64,000 nt of DNA from assembly GCF_040676615.1 (NCBI RefSeq), contig NZ_JBFAPI010000003.1, positions 124,001-188,000 of the forward strand. Reading direction: 5' to 3'. The notes under the pieces were generated by a model. It searched no databases and had not been told where the DNA came from. It was given only the letters and a program-made list of their open reading frames with translations. Source of the stretch: Asanoa sp040676615 (GTDB taxonomy: Bacteria; Actinomycetota; Actinomycetes; Mycobacteriales; Micromonosporaceae). The position numbers and the translations under genes are program-made. Positions 26,463 to 35,309 of this stretch are shown piece by piece. The stretch's first letter is position 1; every line of letters starts with the position of its first letter.

Positions 26463-27124
26463 GTCGTCGCGGCGAACTTCTGCACCTTCGTCGCGGGACC
26501 GGAGACGATCAGCGTGGCGTTCTCCGGGATGACGGTGTCGGGGCCCGCGAACGCGAACTCCTTGCCCGGCTCTTTCACACCAACGACCGTGACACCGTGC
26601 TTGGTGCGAAGTTGCAGGTCAGCCAGCGTCTGACCGACTTTCGCGTGCGGCGCTCGGGTCTTGGCGATCGCGAAGTCGTCGTCGAACTCGATGAAGTCGA
26701 TCATCCGGCTGGTGATCAGGTGCGCGACCCGGTCGCCCATCGCCGACTCCGGATAGATCACCTTGGTCGCGCCGACCGACGAGAGGATCTTGCCGTGCTT
26801 CGCCGAGATGGCCTTGGCCCAGATGTGCGGCACGCCGACCTCGACCAGCGCGAGCACGGTCAGGATGCTCTGCTCCATGTGGGTGCCGATGCCGACCACG
26901 GCGTGCGTGAAGTCGGGGACGCCGAGTTGGCGGAGCGCGTCTTCGTCGGTCGAGTCGGCCTCGGCCACGTGGGTGAGCCGCTCCGACCACTCCTGCACCA
27001 GCTTGGGGTCGTTGTCGATGCCGAGCACCTCGTGACCCAGCTTCTGCAGTGTGCCGGCGACCGCGCCGCCGAACCGTCCGAGCCCGATCACCACGACGTT
27101 GTCGTCACGTCCGATGTCAGCCAA
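26459..27124 (-). CDS. ktrA: Potassium uptake regulatory subunit KtrA/TrkA (RCK protein)
   Basis: Cytosolic protein of 221 residues. The RCK_N Rossmann domain has VVVIGLGRFGGAVA (10-23) and acidic D37 (GIDNDP) for nucleotide binding. The RCK_C domain (about 145-215) ends with GPDTVIPENATLIVSGP. It forms the gating ring that binds ATP/ADP or NAD(H) and opens the KtrB channel. The gene overlaps the upstream ktrB by 8 nt, so the two are made together. Its stop codon overlaps that of the convergent kinase gene. Confidence 0.93.
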   Translation of the reverse strand: MADIGRDDNVVVIGLGRFGGAVAGTLQKLGHEVLGIDNDPKLVQEWSERLTHVAEADSTDEDALRQLGVPDFTHAVVGIGTHMEQSILTVLALVEVGVPHIWAKAISAKHGKILSSVGATKVIYPESAMGDRVAHLITSRMIDFIEFDDDFAIAKTRAPHAKVGQTLADLQLRTKHGVTVVGVKEPGKEFAFAGPDTVIPENATLIVSGPATKVQKFAATT

Positions 27125-28451
27125 CGATGGGTCGCTCCTCCGCGTATCGGTAAAGCCGGCGCTGGGTGTTGAGGGCGATCGCCGACCCTACCGCGATTGT
27201 CCCAACCCGGCCGATGAACATCAGCACAACCAGGATCAGCTGCCCGGTCGTGGGCAGGCTCGGCGTGATTCCGGTGGACAGCCCGACGGTGGCGAAGGCG
27301 GAGGTCACCTCGAAGACCGCCGCCTCGAACGAGACGTCGCCGGTCGCCTCCAGCAGCGCGAACGTGCCGGCGGCGACCAGGCCCACGCCCAGCAGCGCGA
27401 CGGTGATCGCCTGGCGTTGGGTGCTCTCCGCGATCCGCCGCTTGCCGATCACCACGTCGGGCTCACCGCGCAGCTCGGCCAGGATCACGAAGGCCAGCAG
27501 GAAGAACGTGGTCAGCTTGATGCCGCCCGCGGTGCTGGCGCTGCCGCCGCCGATGAACATCAACCCGGTCGACACGGCGAGCGTCTCGCTGTGGAAGGCG
27601 CCCACGTCGACCGTGTTGAACCCGCCCGACCGGGTCATCGCGTCCTGGAAGAACGCGGCGAGCATCTTCTCACCGACGCCGAGCGGCCCGAGCGTGTCGG
27701 GATTGTTCCACTCGAGCCCGAGCAGCGAGAAGAAGCCGAAGAACAGCAACACGATGCCGCCGAAGACGGTCAGCCGGGTGTGCGTCGACCAGGTCGACGG
27801 CCGGCCGATCTCGCGGAACAGCTCGAACAGCACCGGGAAGCCGATGCTGCCCGCGATCACGCCGATGGTCAGCGGGAGACATATCCAGGCGTCGTCGACG
27901 AACCCGACCAGCGAGTCGCTGAACAGCGCGAAGCCGGCGTTGTTGAACGCCTGGACCGCGTGGAACAGGCCGTACCAGGCGGCCTTGCCGAGCGGGTAGT
28001 CGTACCCCAGCCAGAACCGTCCGCCGACGATCACCGCGATGGTGATCTCGAAGCCGGCCATGGTCAGGGCGATCCGGCCGAGCACCGAGCGCACGTCGCC
28101 GAGCTTGAGCGACGAGTCCTCGGCCTGCGCCATCAGCCGGCTGCGCAGCCCCAGCCGCTGCGAGACGAGCAGCGCGAGCAGCGTCGCCATCGCCATGATG
28201 CCGAAGCCGCCGATCTGGGTGAGCACGGTCAGCAGCACCTGGCCGAACCCGGTCCAGTAGGTCGCCGTGTCCACCACCGCCAGGCCGGTCACGCAGACCG
28301 CGGAGGTGGCGGTGAACAGCGCGGTGACGAACGGCGCGCCGCCCGGCTCGACACGGGCACCGGGCAGCATCATCAGCAGCGTCCCGATCACGACCGCGCC
28401 GAGGAACGCCAACGGCACGAGCCGGGCGGGGTGCTGCAGGCGGCGGCGCAT
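27117..28451 (-). CDS. ktrB: Potassium uptake membrane subunit KtrB/TrkH
   Basis: Membrane protein of 444 residues with the four-fold M1-P-M2 layout of SKT channels. Selectivity-filter loops with the single conserved Gly are visible: TSAVCVTGLAV (49-59), FNNAGFAL, TRSGGFNTVD and FATVGLSTGI. The loop GGGSASTAGGIK after the third repeat is the Ktr intramembrane gating segment. It imports K+ (often Na+-coupled) with KtrA. The first residues are basic (MRRRLQHPARL). It is divergent from the GDPD gene with 68 nt between starts. Confidence 0.93.
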   Translation of the reverse strand: MRRRLQHPARLVPLAFLGAVVIGTLLMMLPGARVEPGGAPFVTALFTATSAVCVTGLAVVDTATYWTGFGQVLLTVLTQIGGFGIMAMATLLALLVSQRLGLRSRLMAQAEDSSLKLGDVRSVLGRIALTMAGFEITIAVIVGGRFWLGYDYPLGKAAWYGLFHAVQAFNNAGFALFSDSLVGFVDDAWICLPLTIGVIAGSIGFPVLFELFREIGRPSTWSTHTRLTVFGGIVLLFFGFFSLLGLEWNNPDTLGPLGVGEKMLAAFFQDAMTRSGGFNTVDVGAFHSETLAVSTGLMFIGGGSASTAGGIKLTTFFLLAFVILAELRGEPDVVIGKRRIAESTQRQAITVALLGVGLVAAGTFALLEATGDVSFEAAVFEVTSAFATVGLSTGITPSLPTTGQLILVVLMFIGRVGTIAVGSAIALNTQRRLYRYAEERPIVG

Positions 28452-28519
28452 CAGGCATTTCTTACCACGTTCACCGACGCGTCAAGCCCCGGTCGCCGGA
28501 CATCGATTGACTGCGGCCC

Positions 28520-29635
28520 ATGCGACGACGTACCGCACTTTCGCTCACCCTCGCCGGCGCGGGGATCGCGACCACGGGCATCGCCCCCGCCGCCGCCCTC
28601 GCCGACAAGCGCCACGACATCGACGAGCCGCTGGTCATCGGCCACCGCGGCGCCAGCGGCTACCGGCCCGAGCACACGCTCGAGTCCTACCGGCTGGCCA
28701 TCCGGCTCGGTGCCGACTTCATCGAGCCCGACCTGGTGTCCACCAGGGACGGCGAGCTGGTCGCCCGGCACGAGAACGAGATCTCCGGCACCACCGACGT
28801 CGCCGACCACACCGAGTTCGCGGCGCGCCGGACCACCAAGACCATCGACGGGCTCGCGGTCACCGGCTGGTTCACCGAAGACTTCACCCTGGCCGAGCTC
28901 AGGACGCTGCGAGCCAAGGAGCGGCTGCCGCAGGTGCGGGTGGCCAACACGGCGTTCGACGGCCAGCTGCCGATCCCGACCCTCCAGGAGGTCATCGACC
29001 TGGCCCGGGCCGAGAGCAAGCGGCTCGGCCGGACGATCGGCATCTACCCCGAGACCAAGCACCCGACCTACTTCCAGTCGATCGGGCTCGCGCTGGAGGA
29101 GCCGCTGGTGCGCACCCTGCGGGCCAACGACCTGACCCGGAAGAGCTCGCCGGTGATCATCCAGTCGTTCGAGACGGCCAACCTGCGCAAGCTGGCCAGG
29201 ATGACCGACGTGCGGCTGGCCCAGCTGATCGACGCCACCGGCCGGCCCTACGACTTCGTCGTCGCCGGCGACCCGCGCACCTACCAGGACCTGGTCTCGC
29301 CGGCCAACCTGCGCTGGATCTCCGGGTATGCCGACGGCATCGGCGCAAACAAGAACCTGCTGGTGCCCCGCGACGCCGCCGGCAGGCTGCTGGCACCGAC
29401 CGCGGTGATCCGCGACGCGCACCGCACCGGGCTGGTCGTGCACGCCTGGACGTTCCGGGCGGAGAACCAGTTCCTCGCGGTCGACCACCGCATCGGCACC
29501 GACCCGAACGCGCGCGGCGACATCACCTCCGAGTACGAGCTGTTCTTCTCGCTCGGCCTCGACGGTGTGTTCAGCGACCAGCCCGATACCGCGGTGGCCG
29601 CCCGCGCGGCGCTGCCCGCATCGACGCACCGCTAA
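28520..29635 (+). CDS. Secreted glycerophosphodiester phosphodiesterase
   Basis: Protein of 371 residues. The N-terminus MRRRTALSLTLAGAG resembles a Tat signal, ending near ALADK. GDPD catalytic residues are in place: GHRG (H42, R43), IEPD (E69, D71) and H84 in VARHENE. The family hydrolyses glycerophosphodiesters to glycerol 3-phosphate and an alcohol, outside the membrane here. Its size (about 340 mature residues) fits GlpQ-type extracytoplasmic enzymes, suggesting phosphate or glycerol scavenging. No Pho box was recognised upstream. Confidence 0.9.
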   Translation: MRRRTALSLTLAGAGIATTGIAPAAALADKRHDIDEPLVIGHRGASGYRPEHTLESYRLAIRLGADFIEPDLVSTRDGELVARHENEISGTTDVADHTEFAARRTTKTIDGLAVTGWFTEDFTLAELRTLRAKERLPQVRVANTAFDGQLPIPTLQEVIDLARAESKRLGRTIGIYPETKHPTYFQSIGLALEEPLVRTLRANDLTRKSSPVIIQSFETANLRKLARMTDVRLAQLIDATGRPYDFVVAGDPRTYQDLVSPANLRWISGYADGIGANKNLLVPRDAAGRLLAPTAVIRDAHRTGLVVHAWTFRAENQFLAVDHRIGTDPNARGDITSEYELFFSLGLDGVFSDQPDTAVAARAALPASTHR

Positions 29636-29675
29636 GCCGCCGGCACATCCCGCCGCCGTATATATGGGCGTGCGC

Positions 29676-29712
29676 CACATGGTAGGGGTCACACCATGGC
29701 CCCTACCGTGTG
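29676..29712 (+). promoter_or_regulatory. Strong hairpin directly upstream of the Liv-type operon start
   Basis: CACATGGTAGGGG (29676-29688) pairs with CCCCTACCGTGTG (29700-29712), 13 bp with one U-G, around an 11-nt loop, ending 5 nt before the ATG at 29718. A TATATAT-rich stretch (about 29659-29665) just upstream could be the -10 box, which would put the hairpin at the 5' end of the mRNA. It may be a dimer operator or an RNA element controlling the transporter. Confidence 0.5.
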
Positions 29713-29717
29713 TCGCC

Positions 29718-30911
29718 ATGACGGTAAAGGCGATGCGGCGGGCGTTCGTCACCGCCGCGACAGTGATAGCGGTGGCGGTATCCGCCACGGCCTGCGGCAG
29801 CCCGCAGGAGACGGCAACCGGGGGTGGCGGCGCCAGCACGGCCCCGGTCAAGGTCGGCATCGTCCACTCCCAGACGGGGGCGCTGGCCTCCTACGGCAAG
29901 CAGTACATCGACGGCTTCCGGGCCGGTCTCGCGTACGCCACCAACGGCACCAACAAGGTGGGCGACCGGGCCATCGAGGTGACCGAGGTCGACGACGCCG
30001 GCGATCCGGCCAAGGCGGTCGCCGCGGTCAAGGACCTGATCGGCAAGGGCACCAAGATCATTGCCGGTTCGACCGCGTCCGGCGTCGCGCTGCAGGTCGC
30101 GCCGCTCGCGGCGCAGAACAAGGTGCTCTGCATCTCCGGCCCGGCCGCGACCGACGCGATCACCGGGGTCAACAAATACACGTTCCGCTCCGGCCGGCAG
30201 TCCTACCAGGACGTGATGACGGCCAAGTCGTTCATCGGCGACGCGGCCGGCAAGAAGGTCGTGGTCTTCGGGCAGGACAGCGCGTTCGGCAAGAGCAACG
30301 AGGCCGCGGTCAAGGCGGTCATCGGCGGCGCCGGCGCCACCGTGACCAGCGTCCTCGCCCCCGTCAGCGCGACCGAGTTCACGCCGTTCGCCAGCCAGCT
30401 CAAGGCGGCCAAGCCGGACCTGCTGTTCGTCGCCTGGGCCGGCACCACCGCGCCGGCGATGTGGCAGACCCTCGACCAGCAGGGCATCCTGGCCAGCACC
30501 ACGGTGGTCACCGGCCTCGACATCCGGGCGTCCTGGCCGACCTTCGGCGCGGCCGGCGCGAAGATCTCGTTCCTGTCGCACTACTTCGACGGTGCCAGCG
30601 ACAACCCGGCGGCCCAGGCGGCCCGCGCGGCCGTCGGCGGCACGCTCGACCTGTTCCACCCCGACGGCTTCACGGCGGCGCAGATGGTCGTAAGGGCGGT
30701 CCAGGAGGGCGGCGACGACGTCGACAAGATGGTCAGCGCGCTCGAGGGCTGGAGCTTCGACGGGGTCAAGGGCAAGCTGACCGTCCGCGCCGAGGACCAC
30801 GCCCTGCTCCAGCCGATGTTCCAGGCAACGCTGAGCGGCGACACCGCCAAGCTGGAGAAGACGCTCGCGCCCGAGGAGGTCGCCCCGCCGGCGGCCGCGA
30901 TGAAGGGCTGA
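29718..30911 (+). CDS. Branched-chain amino acid/amide-type ABC transporter substrate-binding lipoprotein
   Basis: Protein of 397 residues. Signal peptide with a lipobox-like SATAC, so probably anchored by a diacyl-Cys. The mature part is a type I periplasmic binding fold (Peripla_BP_6): VKVGIVHSQTGALASYGKQYIDGFRAGLAYA, IIAGSTASGVALQVAPLAAQNKV and YFDGASDNPAAQAARAA. It captures the substrate for the following LivG/F/H/M genes; amino acids, amides or urea are possible. An internal ATG at 29733 with AAGG before it is an alternative start. It is the first gene of a tightly packed five-gene operon. Confidence 0.9.
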   Translation: MTVKAMRRAFVTAATVIAVAVSATACGSPQETATGGGGASTAPVKVGIVHSQTGALASYGKQYIDGFRAGLAYATNGTNKVGDRAIEVTEVDDAGDPAKAVAAVKDLIGKGTKIIAGSTASGVALQVAPLAAQNKVLCISGPAATDAITGVNKYTFRSGRQSYQDVMTAKSFIGDAAGKKVVVFGQDSAFGKSNEAAVKAVIGGAGATVTSVLAPVSATEFTPFASQLKAAKPDLLFVAWAGTTAPAMWQTLDQQGILASTTVVTGLDIRASWPTFGAAGAKISFLSHYFDGASDNPAAQAARAAVGGTLDLFHPDGFTAAQMVVRAVQEGGDDVDKMVSALEGWSFDGVKGKLTVRAEDHALLQPMFQATLSGDTAKLEKTLAPEEVAPPAAAMKG

Positions 30912-30916
30912 GCGAG

Positions 30917-31675
30917 TTGGCCGTGCTCCGCACGCAGGGGCTGACCTGGCGGGTGGGCGAGGTAGCGATCGTCGACGGTGTCGACATCGCCCTCGCCCCC
31001 GGCGAGTTCCTCGGCGTCATCGGGCCCAACGGCGCCGGCAAGACCTCGCTGTTCAACCTGGTCAGCGGGCTGCGCAAGCCGACAGCGGGCACGGTCTGGC
31101 TGGGCGGTGACGACGTCACCGCCCTCCCGCCGCACCGCCGCGCGCGGCGCGGTCTCGGGCGGACGTTCCAGTCGTCGTCGGTCTTCGGATCGCTGCCGGT
31201 ACGCGAGAACGTCCGGCTCGCCGTCCAGGCGCACCGCGGCGGCTCGATGGCGCTGTGGCGGCGGGCCGCGTCGTTCGCGGACGTGGCCGAGGCAGCCGAC
31301 CGGGCCCTGCACACCGTCGGCCTCGGCCACCGCGGCGACGTGCTGGCCGGCACCCTCGCGCACGGCGAGAAGCGCAAGCTGGAGATCGCCCTGCTGCTGG
31401 CCGGCGAACCGACCGTGCTGCTGCTCGACGAGCCGATGGCCGGTGTCAGTGCCGAAGACGTGCCCGAACTGGTCGCGGTGATCCGCGGCCTCACCCGGGG
31501 TGCCGAAGCCACTGGCCGGTCGGTCCTCATGGTGGAGCACCACATGGACGTGATCCTGGAGCTGGCCGACCGGATCGCCGTGATGCACCACGGCGCGCTG
31601 CTCGCCTGCGACACCCCGGAAGCCGTGATGGCACACCGGGGCGTGCAGGAGGCCTACCTGGGTGAGGGGCTATGA
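30917..31675 (+). CDS. Liv-type ABC transporter ATP-binding protein (LivG-like)
   Basis: ATPase of 252 residues with Walker A GPNGAGKT, the LivG-type FQSSSVFGSLPVREN Q-loop region, signature LAHGEKRKLEIA, Walker B VLLLDEPMAGV and H-loop VEHHMD. It starts at TTG 30917, 5 nt after the binding-protein stop; GTG 30923 is an alternative. It pairs with the LivF-like ATPase to power the LivHM channel. Its stop overlaps the next start as ATGA. Confidence 0.9.
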   Translation: MAVLRTQGLTWRVGEVAIVDGVDIALAPGEFLGVIGPNGAGKTSLFNLVSGLRKPTAGTVWLGGDDVTALPPHRRARRGLGRTFQSSSVFGSLPVRENVRLAVQAHRGGSMALWRRAASFADVAEAADRALHTVGLGHRGDVLAGTLAHGEKRKLEIALLLAGEPTVLLLDEPMAGVSAEDVPELVAVIRGLTRGAEATGRSVLMVEHHMDVILELADRIAVMHHGALLACDTPEAVMAHRGVQEAYLGEGL

Positions 31676-32400
31676 CCGAGCCGATCCTGCGGGTCGACGA
31701 GCTGAGCGTGCGGATCGCCGGGCTGCACATCCTCCAGGGCGTCTCGTTCACCGTGGCGCCGTCCGGCGTGACCGCGCTGCTCGGCCGCAACGGGGTCGGC
31801 AAGACAACCACGCTGCGCGCGCTCGTCGGCCTGACACCGCGCGGCGGCGAGGTTTCCGGGTCAGCGCGGATCGGCGGGGTCGACGCACTGCACACGCCGA
31901 CGCACCGGCTGGTCCGCGGCGGGCTCGGCTACGTGCCCGAGGACCGTTGCGTGTTCGCCGGGCTCACCGTGGCCGAGAACCTGCGGCTGGCCGAGCGCAA
32001 GGGCGCGGTTCCGGCGTACGACCGGGTGTATGCGCTCTTTCCCGAGCTGGCGCGGCGGGGCAAGCAGCGGGCCGGCACGCTCTCCGGCGGTCAACAGCAG
32101 ATGCTCGCGATCGGGCGGGTGCTGCTCGCTGACAACCGGCTGCTGCTGGTCGACGAACCGACGAAGGGTCTGGCGCCGAAGGTGGTGACGGAGGTGGCGG
32201 AGGCGCTCGAAGCGGTCGCCGAGCAGGTGCCGGTGCTGCTGGTCGAGCAGAACCTGGCGGTCGTACGCCGGTTGGCGCGGGACGCGGTCGTCCTGGCCGC
32301 CGGCCGGGTCGCCTGGACCGGCACGGCCGACCGGCTGCTCGGCGAGGCTTCGCTGACCCGGGCGCTCTTGGGTGTCGGTTCCGCCGGGGTGCACGCCTGA
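31672..32400 (+). CDS. Liv-type ABC transporter ATP-binding protein (LivF-like)
   Basis: ATPase of 242 residues with GRNGVGKTTTL (Walker A), the LivF-specific GYVPEDRCVFAGLTVAENL, LSGGQQQMLAIGR signature, LLLVDEPTKGLAP Walker B and VEQNL. It is the second ATPase of the importer. It is coupled by a 4-nt overlap to the gene before it and by a 1-nt TGATG overlap to the permease after it. Confidence 0.92.
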   Translation: MTEPILRVDELSVRIAGLHILQGVSFTVAPSGVTALLGRNGVGKTTTLRALVGLTPRGGEVSGSARIGGVDALHTPTHRLVRGGLGYVPEDRCVFAGLTVAENLRLAERKGAVPAYDRVYALFPELARRGKQRAGTLSGGQQQMLAIGRVLLADNRLLLVDEPTKGLAPKVVTEVAEALEAVAEQVPVLLVEQNLAVVRRLARDAVVLAAGRVAWTGTADRLLGEASLTRALLGVGSAGVHA

Positions 32401-33290
32401 TGTCGACGCTGATCCTGCTCACGCTCACCGGGCTCGGGCTGGCCGCGCTCTACTTCCTGGTCGCCTCCGGGCTCTCGCTCGTCTTCGGCCTGGCCGACGT
32501 GCTCAACTTCGCGCACGGGCTGTTCCTGTCGGTCGGCGCCTACGCGACCTGGTGGGCAGCCGACCACATGCCCGGCGCCGGACCGACAGGGCTCGGGTTC
32601 GTGCTGGCCGCGGCGTTCGGCGTGGTCGCCGGCGCGGCGGTCGCGGCACTGGTCGAACTCGTGCTGATCCGGCCGCTCTACAGCCGGACGATCGAGCAGG
32701 TGCTGGTCACGGTCGGGCTCTCGCTGGCCGGAGTGGCGCTGCTGCAGGCGACGTGGGGTGCCGACCCGCGGCCGTTCCCCCGCCCATCGTGGACCCGTGG
32801 GGTGACCGCGATCGGCGACGCCCACATCCCGAACGCGTCGCTGCTGCTGGTGCTCGCGGCGGCCGCCGTACTCGCGCTGCTGCTGCTCTTCCTCCGGTTC
32901 ACCCGGGTCGGCCTGGTGATCCGGGCCGGCGTGGAGAACCGCGAGATGGTCACCGCGCTCGGCATCGACGTGCGCAAGGCGTTCACGCTGGTCTTCGCGA
33001 TCGGCGGCGCGGCGGCGGCGTTGGCCGGCGCGCTCGGCGGGGTCTACTTCGGGTCCGTCTCGCCGGCGCAGGGCGGATCACTGCTGATCTTCGCGTTCAT
33101 CGTCGTCGTGATCGGCGGGATGGGCTCGGTGGTCGGTTCCGCGTACGCCGCTGTCGCGGTCGGTCTCCTGCAGCAGTTCGTCAACTACTACGGCACCGCC
33201 GGACTCGGCGACATCTGCGTGGTCGCGCTGCTCGCGATCGTGCTGCTGGTCCGGCCGCAGGGCATCGCCGGAAGGGCGGTCACGGCATGA
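32400..33290 (+). CDS. Liv-type ABC transporter permease (LivH-like)
   Basis: Permease of 296 residues with about eight TM helices. GLSLVFGLADVLNFAHG near the N-terminus is the LivH signature. ENREMVTALGIDVRKAFTLVFAIGGAAAALAGALGG is the cytoplasmic coupling segment that docks on the ATPases. It forms half of the import channel with the LivM-like protein. It overlaps both neighbours by a few bases. Confidence 0.92.
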   Translation: MSTLILLTLTGLGLAALYFLVASGLSLVFGLADVLNFAHGLFLSVGAYATWWAADHMPGAGPTGLGFVLAAAFGVVAGAAVAALVELVLIRPLYSRTIEQVLVTVGLSLAGVALLQATWGADPRPFPRPSWTRGVTAIGDAHIPNASLLLVLAAAAVLALLLLFLRFTRVGLVIRAGVENREMVTALGIDVRKAFTLVFAIGGAAAALAGALGGVYFGSVSPAQGGSLLIFAFIVVVIGGMGSVVGSAYAAVAVGLLQQFVNYYGTAGLGDICVVALLAIVLLVRPQGIAGRAVTA

Positions 33291-34402
33291 CCCAGGCTGT
33301 CCCGGTGAGCGCCGAGGCGCCGCCCGCGGCGACACCGCCGGAACTGGACACCGCGCCTGGCCGGCGCACCGGTTGGCGCCGGCTGATGGCGTTCGGCCCG
33401 CTGGTGGCGCTGGTCGTGGCCGCGATCCTGCCCTACTCGAACGTCCGGTTGCCCGGCATCTTCGACGGTGAGCTCAACTCGCCCGGCACGCTGCAACTCC
33501 TCGCGACCTGCCTGGTGTTCGGCGGCCTGGCCGCGGGTTACGACCTGCTGTTCGGCCGCACCGGGCTGCTCTCGTTCGGCCACGCCCTCTATTTCGCGGC
33601 CGGCATCTACGGCACCGACGTGCTGGTCACCCGCGCCGGCCTGCCGCTCTGGCAGGCGGCGGTGTTCGCCCTGGTCGGCAGCACCACGCTGGCCGCGCTG
33701 CTCGGCGCGATCGCGCTGCGCACCGCCGGCATCGCGTTCGCGATGGTGACGCTGGCGTTCGCCCAGGTCGGTGCGATCCTGGTGGCTCGCGACTTCGGCG
33801 GCCTGACCGGCGGCGAGGAGGGGTTGCCGATCGCCAGCGACGGGCTGCCCGACTTCCTGCTCGGGGTGGCCAACACGGTCAACCTCTACTGGCTGGCCCT
33901 GGCCTACGTCACCGTGGTGGTGTTCGTGGTCGCCCGGGTGGCTGGGTCGCCGACCGGCCGGGTGCTGGCCGGGCTGCGCGACGACGAGCGGCGGGTGGGC
34001 GTGCTCGGGCTGGATCCCTACCGCTACAAGCTGGTCGCGTTCACGCTCGCGGGCGGCCTGGCGGCCCTTGGTGGCGTGGTCTACGTGCTGGTCGTCGGCG
34101 GCGCCTCGCCGCACGTGACCAGTTCCGAGCTGACCCTGTCGCTGCTGGTGATGGTCGTGCTGGGCGGCCCGGGCACGCGCTGGGGCCCGGTCATCGGCGG
34201 CATCCTCTACATGTACCTGGACAACCGCCTGACCCACCTGGCCACCGACCTGCCGGGCCCGCTGTCCCAGCCCTTGTTCGTCCTCGGCGCCATCTTCATC
34301 CTGGCGGTCTACTTCTTCCCGGGCGGCCTGGCCAGCCTGGCCACCCGCGTTGCTCCGATCCGCGCCGCCCTCAGCCGCCGCCCGCCCCAAGAGCGCCGTT
34401 GA
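33287..34402 (+). CDS. Liv-type ABC transporter permease (LivM-like)
   Basis: Permease of 371 residues: a Pro/Ala-rich cytoplasmic N-terminus (about 30 residues), then about nine TM helices. GYDLLFGRTGLLSFGHALYFAAG is the LivM signature and RDDERRVGVLGLDPYRYKLVAFTLAGGLAALGG the coupling loop. It completes the LivKGFHM set; all five genes are intact and in one direction. The ATG at 33287 overlaps the livH-like stop (ATGA). No strong terminator follows. Confidence 0.92.
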   Translation: MTQAVPVSAEAPPAATPPELDTAPGRRTGWRRLMAFGPLVALVVAAILPYSNVRLPGIFDGELNSPGTLQLLATCLVFGGLAAGYDLLFGRTGLLSFGHALYFAAGIYGTDVLVTRAGLPLWQAAVFALVGSTTLAALLGAIALRTAGIAFAMVTLAFAQVGAILVARDFGGLTGGEEGLPIASDGLPDFLLGVANTVNLYWLALAYVTVVVFVVARVAGSPTGRVLAGLRDDERRVGVLGLDPYRYKLVAFTLAGGLAALGGVVYVLVVGGASPHVTSSELTLSLLVMVVLGGPGTRWGPVIGGILYMYLDNRLTHLATDLPGPLSQPLFVLGAIFILAVYFFPGGLASLATRVAPIRAALSRRPPQERR

Positions 34403-34523
34403 GCGACGGCGCCTTGCAGCGCAAGGATGCCGCGGCAGGACTGGATATCGTTTGTAGTAGCCAGCGCGGTCACGGCCGGAAAGGGACCGGTCGCGCCTGG
34501 AACAGGCAATGATCGCGAGGGCA

Positions 34524-35309
34524 ATGACCGTGACGACAGGCAACTTCCGGCACCCGCGCTGCTGGGCGTCGAGCCGCGGCGGCTGCGACCAGAAGATCAG
34601 TCTTGAGCACTACGTCAGCGAGACAGTTCTGGGCGTCCTCGGGATCGAGCACCTGCGTAGCGTCGCTCATACGGGTGGCAGAGCGGATGTGAGTATCTCC
34701 CGCCGGAAATTCGGGTCCAATGTGCTCTGCCGCCGGCACAATTCGGACCTTTCGCACCTGGATGCGCACGCCCGCCTGCTGTTTCTTACGCAGCGTCTGT
34801 TGCGGGCGGAGATCAACGCAGTCGGATTCACGCCCGAAAACGAGCAGATCGACATCTCCGGCGACCTGCTGGAGAAGTGGCTGCTCAAATGCCTGGTGGC
34901 CCAGTCGGTGGCCAAGGTCTTCACGTCCCGCTCCGAGCAACTGCACCCTCCAGATCTTGCTCAGGTCGCAGCCTTAGTCTTCGACGAGACGCCATGGCCG
35001 CATCGCTGGGGACTGTGGATGCGGCACCGGCCGGACATCGTCCTTGACCTCCGCCGGGAGATGGCATTCCAGCCGATCCACATGTTCGGCGGCGACCAGT
35101 TGGGCGGCGGAAGCTGCTCGATCGGCGGCCTCGAGTTCTGGATCTCCCTCTTCAACCCGGCCGCCGGCGACGGCGGACCGTTCGACGGTGCCGTGCATCG
35201 GCCTTCCGGCATCGTTTATCAGTTTCCCGGCTTCACGAAGGTCATCGGGCTGCACTGGTCCGACGGTTCCCAAAATTCGTCGATCGCCTACCGTGTCGAG
35301 GTCCGCTGA
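34524..35309 (+). CDS. Uncharacterised protein with an HNH-nuclease-like zinc motif
   Basis: Protein of about 261 residues, not recognised as a named family. The N-terminus has CWASSRGGC (C13, C21), SLEHYVSE (H29) and, about 40 residues on, NVLCRRHNSDLSHLD (C69, H72, N73). The spacing and the 'LCRRHNSDLSxLD' end match HNH-fold zinc fingers, where the four Cys/His bind zinc and the EH/HN residues act on DNA. The remaining 180 residues have no visible motif. Codon use is less GC-rich than in neighbouring genes, suggesting acquisition. ATG 34524 follows GCGAGGGCA; ATG 34509 is an alternative. Confidence 0.6.
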   Translation: MTVTTGNFRHPRCWASSRGGCDQKISLEHYVSETVLGVLGIEHLRSVAHTGGRADVSISRRKFGSNVLCRRHNSDLSHLDAHARLLFLTQRLLRAEINAVGFTPENEQIDISGDLLEKWLLKCLVAQSVAKVFTSRSEQLHPPDLAQVAALVFDETPWPHRWGLWMRHRPDIVLDLRREMAFQPIHMFGGDQLGGGSCSIGGLEFWISLFNPAAGDGGPFDGAVHRPSGIVYQFPGFTKVIGLHWSDGSQNSSIAYRVEVR

